From Helianthus annuus (Eukaryota > Streptophyta > Magnoliopsida > Asterales > Asteraceae): a stretch of DNA of 64,000 nucleotides. This document shows positions 33,496 to 46,323 of the stretch, one piece after another. Within the stretch, counting starts at the first letter, position 1, and each line of letters starts with the position of its first letter. The notes beneath the pieces are model-generated. The model saw only the letters and a list, made by a program, of their open reading frames with translations, had not been told where the DNA came from and made no database searches. Location of the stretch: the NCBI RefSeq assembly GCF_002127325.2, contig NC_035436.2:26480354-26544353 (forward strand). Reading direction: 5' to 3'. A program made the translations under genes and the position numbers.

Positions 33496-36317
33496 TGTCA
33501 CACCCCAACCGATGGCGGAATCATCGGGGCGCGACACTGAGCGAAACAGATTGTTCAGAAGTTTCCACACCAACTATCATACAAATTCAGTTTAAATGAT
33601 ACGTCCCATACCGTATCCTAAATTAATAACAAGTTATTACAGAAAAACATCCAAACAAATAGCACTGTTTCGACAACTCAGATTCAAATATTATTACATA
33701 AAGTTGTTTATCTGCTTCTAGACCCCTATTCTGTTGACTCCCCTGGCTATAGTGCCAGTGGACAAGATCTACAGACAAATATGGCCCAGGAGCTTGTTCA
33801 GGGCCGAGAACTATTTGTTGGGGGCTCCTAGAAGCTTATTTATGCCTCGCTTTCCTAGCAAGCTAACACCTTAAACACCTGTCACATACGTTAAAATAAA
33901 GTCAATACATATAATGTAAAGGTGAGCACACAAGTTTGATAATAGCATATAGAGTTCGAATAGTTTACGTATAACCAGGCACGTACACAGAGGAAAACGA
34001 TGCATGTTAATTATCGACATGGGACCATCGGTACCAACGACTGCGGGTTGACTGTCCGAGACAGTTCGCAATACATGATTACCACCGTAATCCATGCAAG
34101 TAATTGTCCTTAGCAACCCCCGTGTGAACGGGGGCTGAGTCCAAACTATAGTACTATGTTGCTAAAGCAGGTAGATAGCACTCCACGTGTAAACATAATA
34201 AACAGCAATCATTTAGTCAAGTAGCACATGCAATTAGGTTAGCGTTCAAATAGTTTGTGTTGAATGTGATTTGATAGGTAACGTATGTAACACCCAAAAG
34301 TGCTTAAAAGCAAAAAGGGATCGAGTATACTCACAGTGATTTGGTATGGATTGAAGGGAGCGCTGAGAGTATGTTAGCCTGAATAGTTCGATAATACAAA
34401 GATGAGTAACGCGGAAATGCAAACAGAAGAAGATAGGTCGATTGGGCCGGTCGATCGGACAGCTGGTTCGATCGGACGGGCTGTTCGTTCGGCTTGAAAG
34501 TCCGTTTGAACATTCCCATTCGATCAGCCGGTAGGCTCGATCGGCTGGTCCTTTCGAGTGGACTGTTTCTTCCTTTAGGAAAAGATGTGTTTGTGTAAGA
34601 TGGTTTGAACCTTTGAAGTTTTTGCAGCATTATCAGGACACATTGAAGTATCCTTACCTTTCAAGTCGGTCGATCGAACGGTCCGTTCGATTGGTTAGCC
34701 TAACCGATCGGTTAGTCACTCAATGGTCCCTTGGTACAGTGTCACTCGATCGGGTGACATGCTCGATCGGGTGGCACTCTAATGCTTTGGAAATGGTTAA
34801 GTGTTGAAGTATAGTATCTCATGATTCGAACAGTAATGTTACAATCGAATGGCGTAGTCGATCGAACATCACTTTTGTCAACACTATACTCCCTGAATTG
34901 TGGGTCCATGTGTTAGCCGATCGGCTGGCCCGGTCGATCGGCTGGGCAGTCCGTTCGGTTGGGCTGTCCGTTCAGACAGCCTAACCGTTCGGCCAGCATT
35001 CCTGACCTGGTTAGCCTATCTTCTAACACTTGGCTGTTTTGATTAACTTGATGTGATTTTGAGGTAGTGTGATAACGAGTTGAACCACAAAACATCAGTT
35101 CTTACTTGGTTTACTGGCTCGGGGAGGAATCACCCAAGTCCGGCCAACGAACGGTTAGAACCTCCGTTTAACGTTTAACCCGGAATCGGTGAACCTCGTA
35201 GGTAGAACCCGAATCTTGAACCATGTGTTTGTTTAGGATGATTTGTGAGTTGGTTCAAGCTCCGTTTTCACCGGTTTTAGAGTGTTGATTGTAAAAGAGT
35301 TGAAAGATAGTTGAAAGATTCGTCTTTCAATCCTTTCCACCGTGAAATGTTAAGATCTTTGATAGATTTTAGTTTATTTATGTGGAAATCGGCTAGATCT
35401 AAGCTAATCATAGTGGAATGAGGCCAAAACTTGATGTTCTTGAAGAACACCATGATGACATCACCCAAGAACACCTAGATCTTGGTGATTTCACGGTTAA
35501 AATCCAAGTTTTGAAAGATAGAAAGGTGTAGAATCATTAAATGAACAAGATCGTACAAGATTTAGAGTAGAAACTTACCGGATCGGAGAGAAATCTGCGA
35601 AATAGTGAAGAACAAGGGCTGGTCGGTCAGAGCTTTTCAAAAGTGGTAAAGATGACAATGACAGCCCTATTTATAGGCTTCCAAAAGATGAAAGGCCCAA
35701 CCGATCGGCTAGGATTCCTGGCCGAATGGGCTGCTCGATCGAACAGCATGTTCGATCGGCTAGCCTATTCGATCAGTGGTCCTGTTCGATCAGGAAGTTC
35801 CTTCTTGAGAGTTTCGCGACGATTTTCTGTATTTCGATTTCGATGGACGATGATTTGAGTATGATAGAGTTTCTAGTCAAATTACTTTTAATCCCAACCA
35901 CTATATCTAACATACAAGCATCCTTACATCACAGTTCGGGTTCGATTTCGATTGAGTTTGATTATCCTTCGTGTTTCGATTTGATTTGATTGATTCATCT
36001 CACATAACAACGTAAAATAAACATGCACAAGTAACACGTAAGGCACACACACACGTATAAAAGTTCCAAAATTTCCGTATTCGATTCGATGATTGATTCG
36101 ATTTGCTTGGTTATTGATTGATTAACTTTATTGCATTGTTACTTCCTATTATTCAAAGTCGATCGTCGGTTCGCGATTAGATTATCGATCGATTAAATTT
36201 GGGTTATACAACACTTACTCCACATAATACGAAAATAAAAATTTAAATTAACTTTAATTCCAATAACAGTCAACATTTGACTTTGACTTTGACATTTGGA
36301 AAATACGGGGTGTTACA
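33496..36317 (-). repeat. 5' LTR of T1
   Basis: 2,822 bp, aligning end to end with 24906-27725 with scattered single-base differences and a 2-base length difference. TATA complement at 35668-35677. Same donor- and acceptor-like sites and CGATCG clusters as the other copy. Confidence 0.93.
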
Positions 36318-38475
36318 TTAGTGACCACTAAAGTTTAAGTCCAAAAGTTCTTAAGTTCAAAACAAAAGTTTAGCAAATAGCAGAAGCATAGGTAAAAGGT
36401 TTAGACATAAGTTCATAGTTTGTAATTATTAAAGAAACCCAACACGGGTTAAGACTTCCACTACACATCCCAAAGCAACAAGCTCCTAAGTCACTGAGTA
36501 CCTTCAAAGCATGTAGTAGGGTGTCAGCATAAAGTTGACGAGTTCATGAATTTGTCCAGTTTTAATTCCATTAAACATGTTTAAGTAGTTAAGTTACTCA
36601 TTTATATCATGCCATGGGAAGATACCCCATATATAAGCTACTAAAGTGTGTAATACTGAATACTTTGCGACCACACATTACGTGATTTGCCCCGTTTGTC
36701 AATGTTCTCTCATGATTGACGGTTTGCCAGAGTCTATTAGTTCACGCCCGATCCTATCCAGGCACGGTGTGAGGTTAGTGAGACCTAGTAGCGATATCCA
36801 CTAATAACCCGTTCGCCAAGCCAGGAGACTAATCGGATAGTAAGTAGGGACTTCCGTGATAGAGTTTTGTTTAGTATACTTGTTGCATCTAATATAAATA
36901 GTAATTAACAGCGTGTCCCACACAAGGGGAGAAAAGTAGTTTGTATCCCTCACAAGGAGATAGCGTTGTTTGTCTCCCACACAAGGAGATAACGTTGTTT
37001 TTAGATCTGTTTCCTAACCACCGGGAACGGATTCTTTTAGTAAAGTTGTGAACTCAGCTCGGTTTGCTCGGCAGATAGTTTACTTGGTCAGGTTTGAGTA
37101 CAAATAATTCATGTATATCCTACACGCATCTAACACATAGCATACAAGTCAAGTTGTCATGTAACATGTAAGGTATGTGGGCCTAAGCCCAACATATGAA
37201 TAGTAAACAGTGCACAGTAACATATAGTCCAAATCATAACATTCAAATGTGTGGCCCAAACGCTTAATGGCCCAAAAACTAAGTGAATCAAGCGAGTCGG
37301 TTTCGAGGTCTCGACTCGACACCAGGAGGAGATCTCGAGTCGAAATCCGATGGTCTCGAGTTGTACATTATTTGGTCGAAACCTCATGGTTTCGAGTCAA
37401 CCTCTGAGTCGAAATCAGAGAGGTCTTGACTCACAAACCGAGCTGGCCTCAAGTCTCCTTAATGATGCGTCTGGTTTCGAGTTATAACTAAGTGGTCTCG
37501 TGTCGAAACCATGAGATTTCGACTCACAATTACTGTCGGTGCTTCTAGAGCCCTTGCTGACTCAACATAGACCAATCAAAATTCACTAACATGTTTATCA
37601 TTCCGTACACACCCTAAATCTGATTCACAGCAACATATTTCAAATATTTTTAGTACCTTCTAACAGTTCATTAGGGGTTTTTTTACCCTTTTTATCAAAC
37701 CAACCCTATAACTGATTCATCAATCACATGAATACATCATTGTAGTAATATCAGATTGTTGTTCCAAATATAATGATATCACCGATCAATCTAGTAGTTG
37801 AACTTATCCTATTAACAACCAATATTTCTCGTCCTAAATCATGTTTGTATCATACAAAAACCCTAACATGAATCAGACGTCATTAAGCAGCCTTAACACA
37901 CCATATTATTATCATACTTCTACAAAACAGTTCACATATTATCACGAAGGAAACATTGCTAATCCTCTAAATCATCAAACAATTGAGCACCTCTATTACA
38001 TATATACATCTAGTAATAGCTAAAACACTAACCGGGTAGAAATCAGGAGTGAGAGGTGTGTAGAAGGAGAATGAAATGAAGCTTCTTGCTACTCTTAGGA
38101 TAGATGGTGCTACCGCCGAAATACAAGGAGAAAGGAGGGTGATTATGAGCTTTTAGGGTTTTCTAGAAAGAGAGGGTTAGTGAGAGAGAGGAGAATGTTT
38201 TGGGGATTGGTGAAGGAATGATTGTTGTCAAATCATTCCCTATGTTGGCTGAATGGAAGTGTTTTATACCCTCCATAATGTACCACACTCCCCTAGGGCT
38301 TGTGCGGTTTTAGGTGGGCCTGACGTATCGGGCCAGATCATAGGGTCCAACGTCCATTTGCCAACCATGTGGGCAATCGAAACCAAGGAAAGCCCAACCC
38401 GAGAATATGTGGTTTCGAGTCGATACCTAAGGTTTTCGGCTCGTGTAATTCACATTGACACGTATATTCATTTCA

Positions 38476-38524
<49 letters not shown>

Positions 38525-38525
<1 letters not shown>

Positions 38526-39020
38526 TGTGAGGTTCATTGTGGAACACTAAAAAAGTGAGAAACCGGGAAACACTCTTAAAAATTTAACTTAACATGTTAA
38601 ATTAATTTTTTAAACATCTTTTTCGGCGCTTCTCCTTATATATACTTGTAGAAGCATTTAAAAAAAATCAAAAACTAAAAATATTAAAAACACAATTAAA
38701 AAAACGCTAAAAATTGTTTTTTTTTTAGAAAAATTATTTTTTTATTCGACTAGTTTCTCCTCCTTTTTATAAAGAAAAGCGCTGAAAAATTTAAAAAAAA
38801 TATTTTTAACATGTTAAGTTAATTCTATAAGATATAACTGTTTTTTAAACATTTTTTATATTTTTAGTTTTTAATTTTTATATCAAAAATGTTTCTACTT
38901 GTATTTATAAGAAAAAGCGCCCAAAAAAATTTAAAAATTATTTTTTAACATGTTATGTATATTTTTTAAGAGTGTTCCCCCATTCCCCACTTTTTTAGTG
39001 TTCCCCAATGAACCTCACAC
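38525..39020. mobile_element. TA-bounded inverted-repeat element 1
   Basis: 496 bp; left end GTGTGAGGTTCATTGTGGAA and inverted right end GTGTGAGGTTCATTGGGGAA agree at 19 of 20, and the match continues inward (CACTAAAAAAGTG). Flanked on both sides by (TA)n. No coding capacity: a MITE. The left LTR lacks it at the same site. Confidence 0.8.
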
Positions 39021-39036
39021 TATATATATATATATA

Positions 39037-39544
39037 GAGGAGGGTTCATTGGGGAACACTAAAAAAGTGGGGAACAAGGGAACACTCTTTAAAATTTAAC
39101 TTAACATGTTAAAATAATTTTTTTAAAAATCTTTTTCAGCGCTTCTCCTTATATATACTTGTAGAAGTATTTTTAATAAAAAAATCAAAAACTAAAAATA
39201 TTAAAAAAAGGAATTAAAAAAAGGCAAAAAAATGTTTTTTTAGAAAAAATAAATTTTTTTGTTAGACTAGTTTCTCCTCTTTTTTATAAAGAAAAGCGCT
39301 GAAAATTTTTTTTAAAAAAATTATTTTTAACATGTTAAGTTAATTCTATAAGATATAACTGTTTTTTAAACATTTTTTTATATTTTTAGTTCTTGATTTT
39401 TTTTATCAAAAATGTTTCTACTTGTATTTATAAGAAAAAGCGCTGAAAAAAAGTTAGAAAAACATTTTTTTTAACATGTTAAGTATAATTTTTAAGAGTG
39501 TTCCCCCGTTCCCCATTTTTTTTAGTGTTCTCCAATGAACTCTC

Positions 39545-39547
<3 letters not shown>
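39037..39547. mobile_element. TA-bounded inverted-repeat element 2
   Basis: 511 bp; a second, adjacent member of the same family (GGGTTCATTGGGGAACACTA at the left, a near-identical inverse at the right, and the same interior such as GCGCTTCTCC-like and AACATGTTAA phrases). Separated from element 1 only by about 16 bases of (TA)n. Confidence 0.8.
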
Positions 39548-39598
<51 letters not shown>

Positions 39599-39606
<8 letters not shown>

Positions 39607-40022
39607 GCTAGATAGAAAACCCTATATATATAAAAAACCCGAGAAAACCCAAGCTCCCGATATTTTTTTTTTTTTGAAAAAAATAACACATGTAATATAC
39701 ATGTTTTTAAGACTTTTGGGCCAAAAAAATCAAAAAAGCGCCGAAGGGATATTTTAAAAAAAAAAAAACAAGTTTCAGCAATTTTCAGCGAAATTCTGTT
39801 TTTTTTGCTTAACACGTGTTAGGAGCTGAAATTTGTTTATTTTTTTTTTAAAAATCCATTCGGCGCTTTTTTGTTTTTTTTAGCCCAAAACACTCTAAAA
39901 CATGTATATTACATGTGTAATTTTTTTCAAAAAAAAAAATGTCGGGAGGTTGGGTAAAAATGGCTTCCCATTTGGGTTTCCAAAGTTTTCTAAGAATTTT
40001 AGGGTTTTTTATCTAGCATTAT

Positions 40023-40024
<2 letters not shown>
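39599..40024. mobile_element. TA-bounded inverted-repeat element 3
   Basis: 426 bp of a different family. The left end AGGGTAGGGCTAGATAGAAA is mirrored by the right end (inverse GGATAATGCTAGATAAAAAA), with near-palindromic A/T-rich interior. Flanked by (TA)n at 39548-39598 and 40025-40114. Confidence 0.7.
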
Positions 40025-40117
<93 letters not shown>

Positions 40118-40154
40118 CATAGTTACATGTAATTCACAGAATAAACATACTACA

Positions 40155-41756
40155 CACTACAAAAAAAAGCCATTTAGTGACATATAAAAAGTGCCATAAA
40201 AAAACAACATATTGCCATTAAAGAACCTTGTAGGAATGGGCGGCACACAAAAAAAGTGACGCTAGAAGCGCTGACGCTAAAGTCTTTTAGTGGCACTTTT
40301 TAGATCCGCCACACAAAGTTTTTGGGCTTTTGTTGGCACTTAAATTTTTGCCACAAAATAAAAAAGAGACTTTTGCGGCACAACTTTTGTGCCTTTAAAA
40401 AGTACTCATAGTCACATATATCTATACTGGTTTTAGTGGCACGTAATTTTGTCATAAAAATTACATTATTTACAATATAAAATATAAAATAAAAGATAAC
40501 ATTGTAAATGTAGAATTCATAATATCATAACTTCAATAATAAGTTCGATCCAAAACATATTTCAAATGTTCGGAAAACATGGTGAACAATTAACGTATTC
40601 CGAATTCTAAATATTTAAACAAGAAGTCTAAATTTCCAGTATCATAAAAGTTAGCTCCAAAGCTTTTCATGAAATCTACCATGCGATCATCAACCATATA
40701 AACAAGTATTAGTATTGATTCAAAAAAATTCTAAAAGTTCTTTAAACTGATTGTTCTTGATTCAAAAGAAAAACAGGAATAAAAATGGCCTGAACATCTA
40801 ACAATTACCTTAATATACAACCATTTATAATTGACTCGAATACTTAACAGTTGATAAACCAACATTTTACCTTAATTGCAATGTCAACAAAACTTCAAGA
40901 TCAATTGTCCAAACGACTTTCTTGCCCTGTAAAATGTAAAGTTTTGGCTAATCAATTTCATACCAAGATTACAACAACATAATCATATCCATTTAATATT
41001 GTGAAATAGCTAAAAAAAATAACTAGTTAAAAGCGATTACCATTATCATATTGACCACTTAAATGAAGAGCTAACGACCACTCCGTTTTAGCCTATGTGA
41101 TATCTTTCCTCCAAACAAAATGAAAATAAACAATAATGATGAACTTGCATTACTCAACATCATGGAAACCTATAATACAATATACTTTGATATACCTGGA
41201 TGAGTAACTCATACTTTTAGTTGAACAAAAAGACACTAAATGCTCTATATAACTTATTTTCCTTTTCAATCTTCTCCATTAAGTGACCTGCATGTTATAG
41301 ACAATTGTTATAATAGTCATAACAGTTAAAAACAAACAATGATGGTAGTTAATCATCTGGATCACCAGGTTTGCTTGTGGATACATAGATCAAAGAAAAT
41401 AGTGGTTAAGAAGGGTTAAGTGAAGGTTTTAGAATTTAGAAGCACTTAAAAACAAACAATGATGGTAGTTAATTTTATTTAAGTGTTTAAGAAGGGTTAA
41501 GTGAAGGTTTTAGAATTTAGAAGCACTTAGGAAATAGTGGCATACGTAAAGTACCATTAAAAGTTATCAAATATTTTAGTGGCCTATGGAAAGTAGTATT
41601 AAAAATCTAAATTAGTGGCATAAGGAGTAAATGCCACTAAAACGTGTGCTAAATAATTGTGGCACACGCAAAGTGCCACTATAACCTATATAAGTGGCAC
41701 AAAAGCTAAATGCCACTAGAAGTGTGTGCCACTAAATGGACTTTTTTTTTGTAGTG
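40155..41756. mobile_element. Non-autonomous CACTA (EnSpm) element
   Basis: 1,602 bp, termini CACTACAAAAAAAA and inverse CACTACAAAAAAAA, flanked by the 3-bp duplication ACA (40152-40154 and 41757-41759). Removing it restores TACTACACGATCAG as found in the left LTR at 19096. AGTGGCAC-type subterminal repeats occur in both orientations near each end. No transposase seen. Confidence 0.93.
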
Positions 41757-41926
41757 ACACGATCAGTAATCATAGATTTTCATTCACATAACCGCGTAAT
41801 ACAATAAAGACGTTCGGGAAACCCGAAGTGTCACATTATCCCCAAGTTTTAAGAACTTTCGTCCCAAAAGTTAGAGCGCAGCCACTGACAAGCAAGAGTG
41901 AAGAAATGTTTTCACAGGGTGTCACA

Positions 41927-42920
41927 TCATCCCCCTGTTGGCATGGAATTTCGTCCCGAAATTCGGCTGTAGCTTAAGTGCTGGATGTTTTGTTTGCAAA
42001 CAACTGCGGAAACCTGCGCATCATCTGGTCTTCCCGTTCCATGTAAACTCTGGGCCACGGCGCGAGTTCCAATGAATCCGAAGGATAGGTATCTTGCTAC
42101 GCTTAAGGGTTTTGATTTCTGGATCCATGATCTCAACTAGTTCCTCAACGAAGCGTAGTTGGTCGTTAATTTGTGAGTTCCTTAAAAGGAATTATGAGCG
42201 TCTCATCTGACAGACACTTCTTCAGATTAGAGACGTGGAAGACCTTGTGTACCGCACTCAGCTCTTCAGGCTGGTTTAGTCTGTAAGCTACCTTACTGAT
42301 CCTCTCGGTAATTTCGAAAGGTCCAACCTATCGTGGATTAAGCTTGCCCCTTTTGCAAAAACGTATCACACCCTTCCAGGGTGAAACTTGAAGTAGAACC
42401 TGGTCCCCGACCTGGAATTCTAGAGGTTTCCTACACCTATCGGCGTAGGTTTTCTAATCAGGGCAATCATTTCCGTCATGTCAACTACGAGTTCCGGGCC
42501 GGTAATTTGACTTTCGGCAACTTCCGTTCAACACAAAGGTGAGCGGCATTTACGACCGTATAATGCCTCAAATGGTGTTTCCTGAATGTAGTGTGGTAGC
42601 TCTTGTTATAATAGAATTCTACCAAAGGTAGATGTCGTTCCCACCCGTTTCCAAAGTCAATAGCACATGCTCTCAGCATGTCTTCGAGTGTCTGGATGGT
42701 ACGTTCCGTCTGACCATCCGTCTGTGGGTGATAAGTGGTGCTCATGTCTAACAGCGAGCCAAAGAATTTGTTCATAGACTACCACAATTCGGAGGTGAAA
42801 CGAGGATCGCGATTAGAGATAATGGATGTTGGCATTTCGTGCATAGCAACTACTTCCTTCAAGTAGATGGCTACAAGTTTTGAAAACTTGTGTGTTTCTT
42901 TGATCGCAAGAAAGTGTGCA
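41927..42920 (-). pseudogene. pol: Truncated internal region of gypsy element C (integrase end)
   Basis: Homologous to B at 19266-20295: polypurine tract complement, integrase C-terminus and, at 42485-42775, [19 protein letters not shown] (the conserved motif B has lost), then SNRDPRFTSELW near 42790. Homology to B stops at about 42920 (AAGAAAGTGTGCA), where LINE sequence begins. Several frameshifts. Confidence 0.8.
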
Positions 42921-43510
42921 TAATTAGGGATATAGTGTTCGAGCGCTCGTAGGGGATACAGATTTCTTTCATATTGAGGTAGGACTACACCAAGGGACGG
43001 CCTTGAGTCCATTTGTCTTTGCGGTGGTCCTAGATGTGTTGTCAAAGCTGATTCAAGAGACAGTCCCATGGTATTTGCTTTTTGCGGATGATATTGTATT
43101 AATTGCTGAGATTAAACAAAGCCTAAGTGCGAGGTTAGAGGAGTGGAGAATATCCTTAGAAGGAAAGGGTTTAAGGATTAATCGCTCTAAAACTGAGTAC
43201 CTATATTGTAATTTTAGTAGGACACACAACGACGAGGAAACTCAGATTACCATTGAGGACCAAGTGGTACCGCAAATAACAAAGTTCAAGTATTTAGGAT
43301 CCTTTATGCAGAGTGATGGGGAGCTAGATAGTGACGTAGCTCACCGCATCCAGGTTGGATGGTGCAGGTGGAGAGCCACAACGGGTATATTGTGTGACAA
43401 GAGCTTTCGAACTAAACTAACGCGGAAATTTTATAGGGTGGCAGTGAGACCGACTATGGTATATGGAACAGAGTGTTGGGCTATCAAGAAGACACAAGCG
43501 CGTAAGCTAG
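42921..43510 (+). pseudogene. LINE reverse transcriptase, 5' part (RTE-like), truncated
   Basis: Open frame from about 42928 to 43510 without an initiating ATG; G-L-H-Q-G-T-A-L-S-P-F-V-F then F-A-D-D-I-V-L-I, the YADD-type catalytic box of non-LTR RT. The thumb-like region continues to YGTECWAIKKTQ and stops at solo LTR D. The coding N-terminus (endonuclease, palm start) is missing. The rest of the protein is at 58974-59251. Confidence 0.85.
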
Positions 43511-45841
43511 TGTAACACCCAGAAAGCGGGTTTATTAATTAAACCGAATTAAAGCGGGTAAAAATACCGTTGGTGGTAAAGTTAACCCGTAAACAAAATA
43601 ATTAGGAACAAATTAACCTAGTTAGTAACATGTAATAAGTGATAAACAATGAGTTGTAGCATTCATTAATCAAAACTAAACTTGAGAGACCAAAGCTGCC
43701 AAAAAGGATACTTGTGTCTTAAAACACAAGAATTAAAACACTACACACACATATTGTGTGTAGGTCGATCATCAAGAGATAAAAAAGGGGGCAAACCCTT
43801 GTTCATCCAATATTATCAAAATTGAAAGGGAAATTGGAGCTCAAACTCATGAATGAACATGAATTAACGATCACCTAAACATGGGGATCATAAGGTATGT
43901 TTTAAAACCTGGATTGGTGAAAGTTGTAATCTGAGACAAGTAGGTTACTTTCAATTAGGTTGTTGGATTATGATCCTAAGATGAAATTAGGTATAGATGT
44001 ATGCTTAATTTCGTTAAACCTAAGGAAAGTACGAATTATTTGATATAATGTTACTTGTAAGTGATTAACAAGTAGATTATGAAATGGGTTTTGATTATAT
44101 GATGAAATTGATAATATATAAGTGTTCATGATCATCATACTTGTATTTATGCATTAGATACTTGAACAAATTAGAGATTCGAGTAAGTGTTCATACATGA
44201 CTTGAAATGGGTTTTCTATGATATGATGAAACTGATGTTGTGTCCCTTAGTTCTAGCATAATGAATGGATAAATTAGCATTGATAATCGAAAGCTAAGTT
44301 AACTTGATGTTAATAATCGCTCGAACTAGTTAAAGTGAAATAAATGAGATGAACTTATTTGTGGGCATGTATGTGTTAATAGGTAGTTGACTTTTAAAAG
44401 TCAAACTGACCTATAATAAGATCGAACGATAATTTTATATAAAATCCGTAAGGTGGAATAGTCGTGATAAATGATGTCTAATCTAACCATCCTGCGAATG
44501 ATAAATGATAGTTTGATGCTTGACAAGCTAGGTGGAAGCATAATTGGATGCAAGGTAAGTAAAGCTTACATCTTTAAAATGGATTATTTATTCATATATT
44601 TGGTTAAGAACAAGGTCAATTAGTATTTGAAATATGTCCTTGAAATATGATGTACCGACACGAATTGATACAGGTCGGAACAAGTAAAAATGGTATGAAA
44701 CCATATTTGTTAGTAAAAGGGTAAAATGGTAATTCATCACATGTTGACGAATAAATATTAAGTTTTGAAAAGTGACCTTATGGTGTAATCCATAATGAAG
44801 AAAAGGGTAAAATGCTAATTTGGTCACGTGTTAATGAATAATAATGAGTTTTGAAAAGTCATCCTATGGTGTAAGCCATGATGGGTCAAATGCGTAAGGA
44901 AACGATTTACGTAAATATGGCCACTAGGTGTAAAACGTAATGGGTCAAATGAGTGAGATGGTTAATAAATACCTTCTCACAATATGATAATGTTTAGTCG
45001 TCCTAACGCAAAAAGGGATAGGTTAAGAAGTGGGTAAAATGATCATTTAGGCCAAACGGGTGAAATGTTGATGTTATCACCATTTGAAAATAACGACTAA
45101 TGTTTGCTTGTCGAGTCTTATGCTCACAGGAATGAATAACGTATGAGATTGCGTTGCTATTAGTTAGCAACCAATATGTTGAGGTATTAAAACGGGTCAT
45201 TGCTTTGACCCGAGCTAGGTATGTGAAATTTGGTGAAACTCTCAATGAGGTTGTAGGGACGAAGAGTGTTAATTGAGTCGTGGACTTTAGATTCACCTAA
45301 GGTGAAGTATATCAAGTGAATTGAAATTTAGATATTATGTTCTAAGGGACATAATGAATTGAAAATGGAATACGGGTTAAAAGAGTATGCTTGGTCAAAA
45401 TAAACTTTCAAAATGTCCTTTGTGAGTAAAGTTGACAAAAACGCCCTCAAATGACAAACCGGGCAAACGACCCTTAAGAGTAGTTTAAATATGAGTTTTA
45501 AAAGTCGGGGAATCCTTACGGTAGTATAAAATAGAAGGATTAAACCATTTTGGCTTAAAGCTACATAATGAGTCATTTTCTTAAAAATGTTTAACTTGGT
45601 GATAGAATGGGAATATAATGATTTTTCTCATTCATGATACATTACATTTGAAGTTGTGATGATATATAAATGAAAACTATAAGTGGGAACGCGAACTATA
45701 AATAAACGGACTCGGTTAAAGAGTCATGATTGAAAGGTTTGGAATTCTTAAAAAGAATTTGGATTAATCAAAGTTCATCCTTTGAAAGGACGAACGGGTC
45801 AATTGGCATAACCGTGAACCGGATGATGAACCGGATAATGG

Positions 45842-46291
45842 TGTGGATCCCAAAACGTATCCGGATCACAGTGGTTGGTTGTTTTAACCCATAACACCTA
45901 TTGATTAGGTGTTTGAGATATGAAAAGTTAAGAAATATCAAAGATGAAGGGAAGCTAATGGATTAATGAATACAACAAGTGTTGTATTACAATAAGATAT
46001 AGCAATAAACAACCTTGGATATCAGATTTGAGCACTAGATCAACAAGAGAATGTAACAACACCAATATTCATTCAAGAGTCAAAAGCTTGAGTTGGTTAC
46101 AAGGCTTGGACTATTTATAGGGTGTTCCTGATCTGCCAGCAAATTTATAAATTTGCTGGAATCTTATCTACACTACGTCAGGAACATTACTATTATAGAA
46201 TTACAAAACAAGCCCTTGTACATTCTAATTTGCTACAAACTACTATTAAACTAATCCAGCACAAGTATCAACGATCTCAAAAGCTATAACA
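45842..46291 (-). repeat. 3' LTR of element E
   Basis: 450 bp; in + orientation TGTGGATCCC...GCTATAACA. TATA (sense CTATAAATAG) near 46111. It differs from the 5' LTR mainly by an 8-base deletion and a few substitutions, so E is fairly young. The adjacent 46292-46304 is the polypurine tract (sense CTAGGGGGATAG). Confidence 0.9.
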
Positions 46292-46323
46292 CTATCCCCC
46301 TAGATCGTTGCATACTTGTCTTT

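Larger units (their letters stand above)
24906..36317 (-). mobile_element. Full-length Ty3-gypsy chromovirus, Tekay/Del type (T1)
   Basis: An 11,412-bp element flanked by perfect 5-bp duplications TTAGT (24901-24905 and 36318-36322). LTRs of 2,820 and 2,822 bp are near-identical by eye. Removing element plus one duplication restores the pre-insertion LTR text seen at 16370. PBS, polypurine tract and gag-pol are in order. Tekay assignment rests on long LTRs and the C-terminal chromodomain-like text. Confidence 0.95.
24196..41926 (-). repeat. Gypsy LTR shared by elements B and C, split by later insertions
   Basis: LTR segments are 24196-24905, 36323-38524, short (TA)n spacers, 40025-40154 and 41760-41926. 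It starts TGTCCACACATC and ends GGTGTCACA. A 75-bp terminal duplication repeats the first bases at 24271. On its left lie the PBS and gag of B; on its right the polypurine tract and integrase end of C. One LTR therefore acts as 5' LTR for B and 3' LTR for C. Insertions within it are T1, several (TA)n elements and a CACTA element. Confidence 0.8.
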
